A DNA stretch of 64,000 nt from Epiperipatus broadwayi. Its lineage: Eukaryota; Onychophora; Udeonychophora; Euonychophora; Peripatidae. Position 1 is the first letter of the stretch. Every line of letters begins with the position of its first letter. Both the position numbers and the translations under genes were made by a program. This document shows, piece after piece, positions 59,290 through 64,000 of this stretch. The notes below the pieces were generated by a model that saw only the letters and a program-made list of their open reading frames with translations, ran no database searches and was not told the DNA's origin. The stretch lies in NCBI GenBank assembly GCA_028023455.1, contig JAQFVV010006256.1, positions 1,242,001-1,306,000 of the forward strand. Reading direction: 5' to 3'.

Positions 59290-60287
59290 ATCATATTATT
59301 AAGTATAAGATATATTACACATAAGAAATCTACTCCAATTATATAAGTCATATCCTATGTAATTTGATAGAAATCTAAAATTTTAACTCAAGGTCGATAA
59401 TTATAATTATATAATTTATATAATGGATATAATTTAAATAAAAGACAGGATTTTGAAAATGTTAAAAAACAACAACAAAAACATTACAACTTTGAGGGCA
59501 ATTATTAAGAGCAAATTTCTTGAGAAAATAATGGCTTAAGTATTTATTGTATTATTTCAATTTGATTTACATGAATCAAACTTTCTGCACTCATAACTTT
59601 GACATCATTAGATAAAGTCATTAATGATTATTACTAAGCATTTATTAAACTATGAATTATTTTAACATTTCTACTACAGACATAAATTTTAAAAACTAAG
59701 TTAAAGATTAATATAATTGCTTTTTAATTAAACACAAACACATGGAAGGATTAGATCAGTTTCATTTCTCTTTTACCATGTGCAATATGTTTTTTAAATA
59801 TATTTGAAATGTCCACTCCATCACATATTTAAAAAAATATATAAATAAAGCTGAAAAAGATATAGTTTCAAAATTTTTCAGAATCCATTTGGAGAATTTA
59901 TAATGATAAAAAAATTGGGGGATAAATGTAGACTGCTAACATTTAATAACAAAAAAAACATACCTACAATGAAATATAAATATTAATACTATAATTAATT
60001 TGTTTAAAAATATCTATAAAAGACATCAATGCGCCAAGATATAGAATACTTTTTTAATTTATAAAGTAAGCAGAGATAAACAACCGTTAAATAATTACTG
60101 CAAATCAAACAATGAAAATACTCAACTAGTTTACTCAAATACTATATGGTAATGGTTAATATTCTAGCTTCCTTACTTTCCTTATAACTGCAAATTTCTA
60201 GATAACCATTTATTTACTATTAGTTGATGAATGGCTAGCTAGATTAACTACCTAAAAAAATTCTAAGTTCAGAATTTAAAAATTTTC

Positions 60288-60360
60288 AAGTGTTATCTGG
60301 ATTTGAATCCTAGACCATCGCCATAGTAGAAACCTGAAATCACAAGCCCTATAACTTATA
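60288..60360 (-). repeat. tRNA-like SINE fragment or short terminal exon
   Basis: Minus strand has a B-box-like GGATTCAAATCC (complement of 60300-60311) about 36 bases after an A-box-like AGGGCTTGTGAT, favouring a tRNA-derived SINE. The same bases also look like a terminal exon: acceptor CTTGTGATTTCAG, then FYYGDGLGFKSR and TAA. I favour the SINE because the B-box is perfect and no partner exon was found. Confidence 0.35.
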
Positions 60361-61043
60361 AAGTTATTATCATTTATGATGTGTGAAGTAATATTCACAA
60401 ATCCTTTGCTTTTTCCTTTGATATATATATATTTCAAATAAAATTTTTGCATAAGTGACATTTTTTTCTTTCTATTATTCAATACAATAAATTAGATCTA
60501 TATAATTTTATTATTAGACTAATTAAAATTATTTAGAAGCTATATCTTATTGAAACATTTAATTTATTTTAATGCAAGAGATCTAAAACATTCAAATCTG
60601 ATATTTTTCTTACTTCATGAAAATTATAATAAAGAACAGTTAAGATGAATGAATAGATTTTGCTATTTTTAAATACTAAATTTAAATGAAATAGAAAAAC
60701 ATTTACTCAGTATTTATATATATGCATACAAATATTCTCACAGAGAAATAGTTCATGATTATCCTCAGCATCATTTAAAAATCAATAATTATAAAAATGA
60801 TTGCATTACTTGAGGCAGACATATAAACTCATTAATCAGATTTCATTTTAAAAAAAAAAGATACCATATTGTTTTAAAATGGTATTTCATTGATTGATAA
60901 CAATGCAACAAAATAATAATAAAAATGTGATAGAAAAAATAATAGCTGAAATAACTAATAATGATGAATATATATAATCTTAAAAATGAGACTACCTTAC
61001 TGATTAAGTATGACAGAATGGCTTTGTTTTATTAGATCTGTTT

Positions 61044-61091
61044 CTAAACACATGCAAAAGATATTAATCCTTGATTTAGTCCCAGGACCAC
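61044..61091 (-). CDS. Exon Y3, putative last exon of the same gene
   Basis: After acceptor ATTTTGCAAACTTAG the phase-0 reading is VVLGLNQGLISFACV and TAG (61044-61046). AATAAA lies 10 bases past the stop (complement of 61028-61033), consistent with a short 3' UTR. G+C is above background. The intron from the previous exon would be 232 bp. A different frame of an adjacent segment (TDLIKQSHSVILN, bounded by GTTTAG and GTAAGG) is an alternative exon that does not fit the phase. Confidence 0.4.
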   Translation of the reverse strand: MVLGLNQGLISFACV

Positions 61092-61323
61092 CTAAGTTTG
61101 CAAAATTTAAAGATCACAGTTTGATTTAACACTTCGAGATTGTAACAATTAAATTCAAAAGTCACAATTTTTTTTTAACACTCCTAAAAGCTGAAATCAA
61201 TCCCATGTAGATCAAGAAATAATTCCAAATAAAACTAGTGTAAAAGTACCACATTTCAAATATATGATGACTTGTATCCATTTCACAATTCTTAAATTTA
61301 ATATCTGGAAACTTAAAACTTAC

Positions 61324-61392
61324 AGCAAAAATGCAATACAAAGTCAAAACATCCTTGGTGCAAATGATAAATATATTTTCTTCTGTTATCTC
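61324..61392 (-). CDS. Exon Y2 of the same gene
   Basis: Exactly 23 codons (EITEENIFIICTKDVLTLYC then IFA) lie between acceptor GAGTCATCAG and a near-consensus donor TTTGCT|GTAAGT, phase 0 at both ends. It joins in frame to the exon at 61569-61792 upstream and to the segment 61044-61091 downstream. Alternatively the frame is open through the donor to 61162, but the strong GTAAGT and matching phases favour splicing. The product is unrecognised. Confidence 0.5.
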
Positions 61393-61568
61393 CTGATGAC
61401 TCAATTTTACAATTTGATTGACTAATTACTCATAGGATTAATCAATCAAAATTACTAAAAAAAATTATGCCTATAAAATTAAACTGCTCATCCTAAAAAA
61501 ATTCTTACAAATGAAATATCAACTCCTAAAATTAATTTGAAAACAAACTATTCAATAATCTTTCTTAC

Positions 61569-61792
61569 TTCAAGTGCAGTTGGTAATATGAAATTGCCAT
61601 GTGATAGATTTACTAAACGAACTCTTTCTCTTTCTCTATGCAATGGCCTATTAAAAATACTTTTTATTTTTTTGTAGAAGTAACGATTTAAAACCATGTC
61701 CATATGCCACAACTGCAGTCTAATATAAAGCTCTTCATAAAAGTTCTTAAGCCTAATAGCAGCAACAATTTGTTGAAGTACAATGCTTATTA
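61569..61792 (-). CDS. Exon Y1 of an unknown minus-strand gene
   Basis: The longest gene-like open segment of the window: IVLQQIVAAIRLKNFYEELY, IRLQLWHMDMVLNRYFYKKI, KSIFNRPLHRERERVRLVNL and SHGNFILPTALE, ending in phase 0 at donor CTTGAA|GTAAGA (exon edge 61569). The 5' edge is uncertain: possible acceptors end at 61793 (ATTCTAG), 61786 (AATAAG) or 61753 (GCTGCTATTAG). The peptide is amphipathic and helix-like, with a basic RPLHRERERVR patch. No family was recognised. The next exon (61324-61392) lies 176 bp downstream and is entered in phase 0, so the two fit. Confidence 0.55.
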
Positions 61793-62248
61793 CTAGAATG
61801 TGCAATTTTATGAGATTATTTATAAGAAGGGAGGAGAGTATAAAGTTTTTATTGTTAGATGATGCATCAAGATCTTTATTTTAAATGGACTTAAAATAAT
61901 GCCTATTGATTCATTTGCTGATTTTGTCATTGTCTCATATATTAACAGGAATTTTTGTAAAACTTGTCTAAAGTTTTTTTAATAAACTAGATCAATACAT
62001 TAAAGCTAACTTGGACTATATATAGAAAAATTCATCATGACTTGCTCATTAGGAGTTGCATTAATGATTTGACATGACAACTTATTATTAAGTAAATATC
62101 TTTAAATTACATATAGTTAGAAAGTTTAGTAAATATATCTAAAATTTACTAAATACATTTAATCACCTCATAGGAATATCACAACTAATCATTGAATAAA
62201 CTATGGGGATGCTTTTAATCGATAGTATTAAAGACAACAACTAGAATA

Positions 62249-62725
62249 ATACTTCTGTAGTTTAATTTTCACTACACTATTCTCACACAAGATATGGACT
62301 GTTTTCTATCTGCTTTTAATTAAACTATAAAAATATAATTCATTATTGGATAATATCTAATCTAATGAATGAGTAATAAAAATTATTAATATACTTTCAT
62401 TGACTGTGTCAAAGTTGTGAGGGCAGCACATTTGACACTCATCATATACTGATATTGATAAAGATTTGTTTTAAGACATTGTGGTCTGGGCCAACTAATG
62501 AGTGCTGGTTCAGCACGAAATGTGAATATTGGGGATCATAGATCTTTTTCATATGTCTTTAGTCATATGTTTATAATTATATTTTTCCATAAGATGTTAA
62601 AAATGTATAGAAACCAGTCCCTACTTTGTTTAAGAGTGATGAAGTGAAAATTAAACTACAGACATATTATCCATTTTGGATAATTTCTAGTCTAATTAAT
62701 GACTAATAAAAATTATTAATGCAAC
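62249..62725 (+). mobile_element. Family A ribozyme repeat, tandem plus fold-back copy
   Basis: GGATAAT-x-TCTARTCTAAT ... TAATAAAAATTATTAAT occurs at about 62346-62390 and again at about 62678-62722, a period of about 330 bp. The left end (62255-62335, CTGTAGTTTAATTTTCACTA...) is the reverse complement of 62575-62660, again forming a fold-back. Landmarks GTGTCAAAGTTGTGAGGGCA and the ribozyme lie within the unit. The stretch 61800-62245 before it and 62730-64000 after it hold nothing recognisable. Confidence 0.75.
62481..62540 (+). ncRNA. Hammerhead-like motif, inactivated core
   Basis: Stem II is perfect here (GTGCTG-GTT-CAGCAC, 62502-62516), followed by GAAA (62517-62520). Stem I AACC/TTGG plus an outer helix is preserved, but the core reads CTAATGA (62495-62501): the essential G of CTGATGA is changed to A. 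Stem III has lost one pair. Probably inactive, but it shows the ancestral family structure most clearly. Confidence 0.6.
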
Positions 62726-64000
62726 TAGTATATATTGTTATAAATCAAATTTTTTTAACAAATATGAACAAATCAATGGGAAACAGAACAAAATAAGTGT
62801 TACATCAATGTAGTTCTGCTCCCACTCAAAAATAAGATAAGACTAAAAAGCAGCAACAATAATAGGATTCTAAAGGCTTCTTACCATTCAATCAATAGAC
62901 AAATCTCATCTTACATTAAAATATGTATAATGGACAAAATCACTTAGGAAAAACACAACATTAAAATATTTCATCAAGTTAAGGATAGAAAAACAGTTCC
63001 AAAAATAAATCCCGTTTTCAATCCACTATATAAATATATCAGCAACTGCTTTGGATTGAAAAATACTTAATAAAATTTTTTTTTACATTAGAAAAAATAT
63101 AATTAGATCAGGAATAAAACATATAATATTTCAATATATAAATATACTTATATATAAGTGAAGCAAAAATTTCAAAAAATGTAAATAAATAAATGGTAAA
63201 ATTAAAATTAAGTTTTAGTAAAATTATACTTAAAAATATATCCTATATCTACGAATAGATCAAGCTTTTAAAGATATTGTGAAATAACAGCAAAGACCCA
63301 ATAAATATTCATAAAAAGATTAAACATTTCTTCCTACATCTTTATTCAATTACAATTTTTCTAACAATATACAAAAATTCAAATATAATAATTAAAAAAA
63401 AAAAGCATATCTGATTGCATACCATAAAAAAAAAGATTTTAAAAAATATCATGATTTCTCAATTAATCTGTCTATATCATATAATACTAAAAAAAATTGT
63501 CCAAGCACTTTACTATTGTTACACAATGCTTTATTTATCACTCTTTCTTACAATTCTGCCTATATAAGATATAATAGAGTATTAGTCTAAGAATATACAA
63601 ATTATTCCTTAGAGAGACTTTGACTTTTTAATATGCCATAGTGAAAAAGATGCATAAGTTTGACACATATTGCAGAGAAATCAAAAGTAAGACTTGATTT
63701 TAAAAAAACCCAACTATCTAATAAAACATTACATAAAAGAGATTAAGATAATAAAAGAAAACATCAAATATGAAAACAAAAATAATTAATTTTAATAAAA
63801 AATACAATTTTAAGTTTTTAATTCACAATGCAAATGCTGGTGGTGCAAACACTAATCCCCACAAGCAAATAGCTACTCTTATCTATTTCAGGTCGGTTCA
63901 GTAATTTGACATTATGAATTCAACATTATTTTAGTCATTGTATCTTGAATTTCATTAATAATTTTCATCACAATAAGAATAATACAATAAAAAAGTATAA

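Overview
The window looks like a piece of a very AT-rich animal (invertebrate metazoan) nuclear genome. Supporting this are the base composition, the many simple repeats, the eukaryotic LINE, hAT and Penelope-type mobile DNA, tRNA-like SINE promoters, and short coding segments bounded by eukaryotic splice signals. No bacterial gene structure, operon, rRNA or complete tRNA gene is visible. The sequence alone does not settle the phylum. There is no long intact open reading frame, and every mobile element is decayed.

Most of the recognisable content is transposon debris. At least eight LINE remnants are present: minus strand at about 13.1-14.1, 17.3-20.1, 24.0-24.8, 33.6-35.0, 49.3-52.1 (two nested 3' ends), 53.2-53.9 and 54.2-55.8 kb; plus strand at about 46.4-46.8 and 47.8-48.8 kb. 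They belong to several lineages. Two short hAT-like non-autonomous elements lie at 4.27-5.13 and 19.42-19.86 kb. Possible piggyBac-like (38.2-39.9 kb) and IS1595/ISXO2-like (44.9-45.0 kb) transposase scraps are also present. A GC-richer, Cys/His-rich coding remnant of unknown type lies at 11.2-12.4 kb.

The most interesting layer is a set of tandem or fold-back repeats carrying hammerhead-ribozyme-like cores. Family A occurs at about 10.0, 29.0, 31.0, 32.9 and 62.3 kb. It has a CTGATGA core, a GTGCTG/CAGCAC stem II, GAAA and a very short stem III. The copy at 29.35 kb folds into an almost complete hammerhead. Family B (57.8-58.9 kb, fragment at 28.7 kb) has two direct copies of CTGACGA...GAAAC spaced 452 bp apart, plus an inverted sibling from which exactly that segment is missing. 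A third family (9.3-9.7 and 47.2-47.6 kb) forms long hairpins and, in one copy, carries a short reading frame resembling the end of a Penelope GIY-YIG endonuclease. Together these suggest Penelope-like elements and/or ribozyme-bearing retrozymes.

Host genes appear only as small candidate exons. On the minus strand, segments at 26.34-26.41, 15.40-15.48 and 12.68-12.75 kb have good splice sites, and their phases fit in that order, so they may belong to one gene with kilobase-scale introns. Another minus-strand group at 61.04-61.79 kb also fits in phase and ends with a stop and a poly(A) signal. Other isolated exon-like segments are listed with low confidence. No function could be recognised for any of them.
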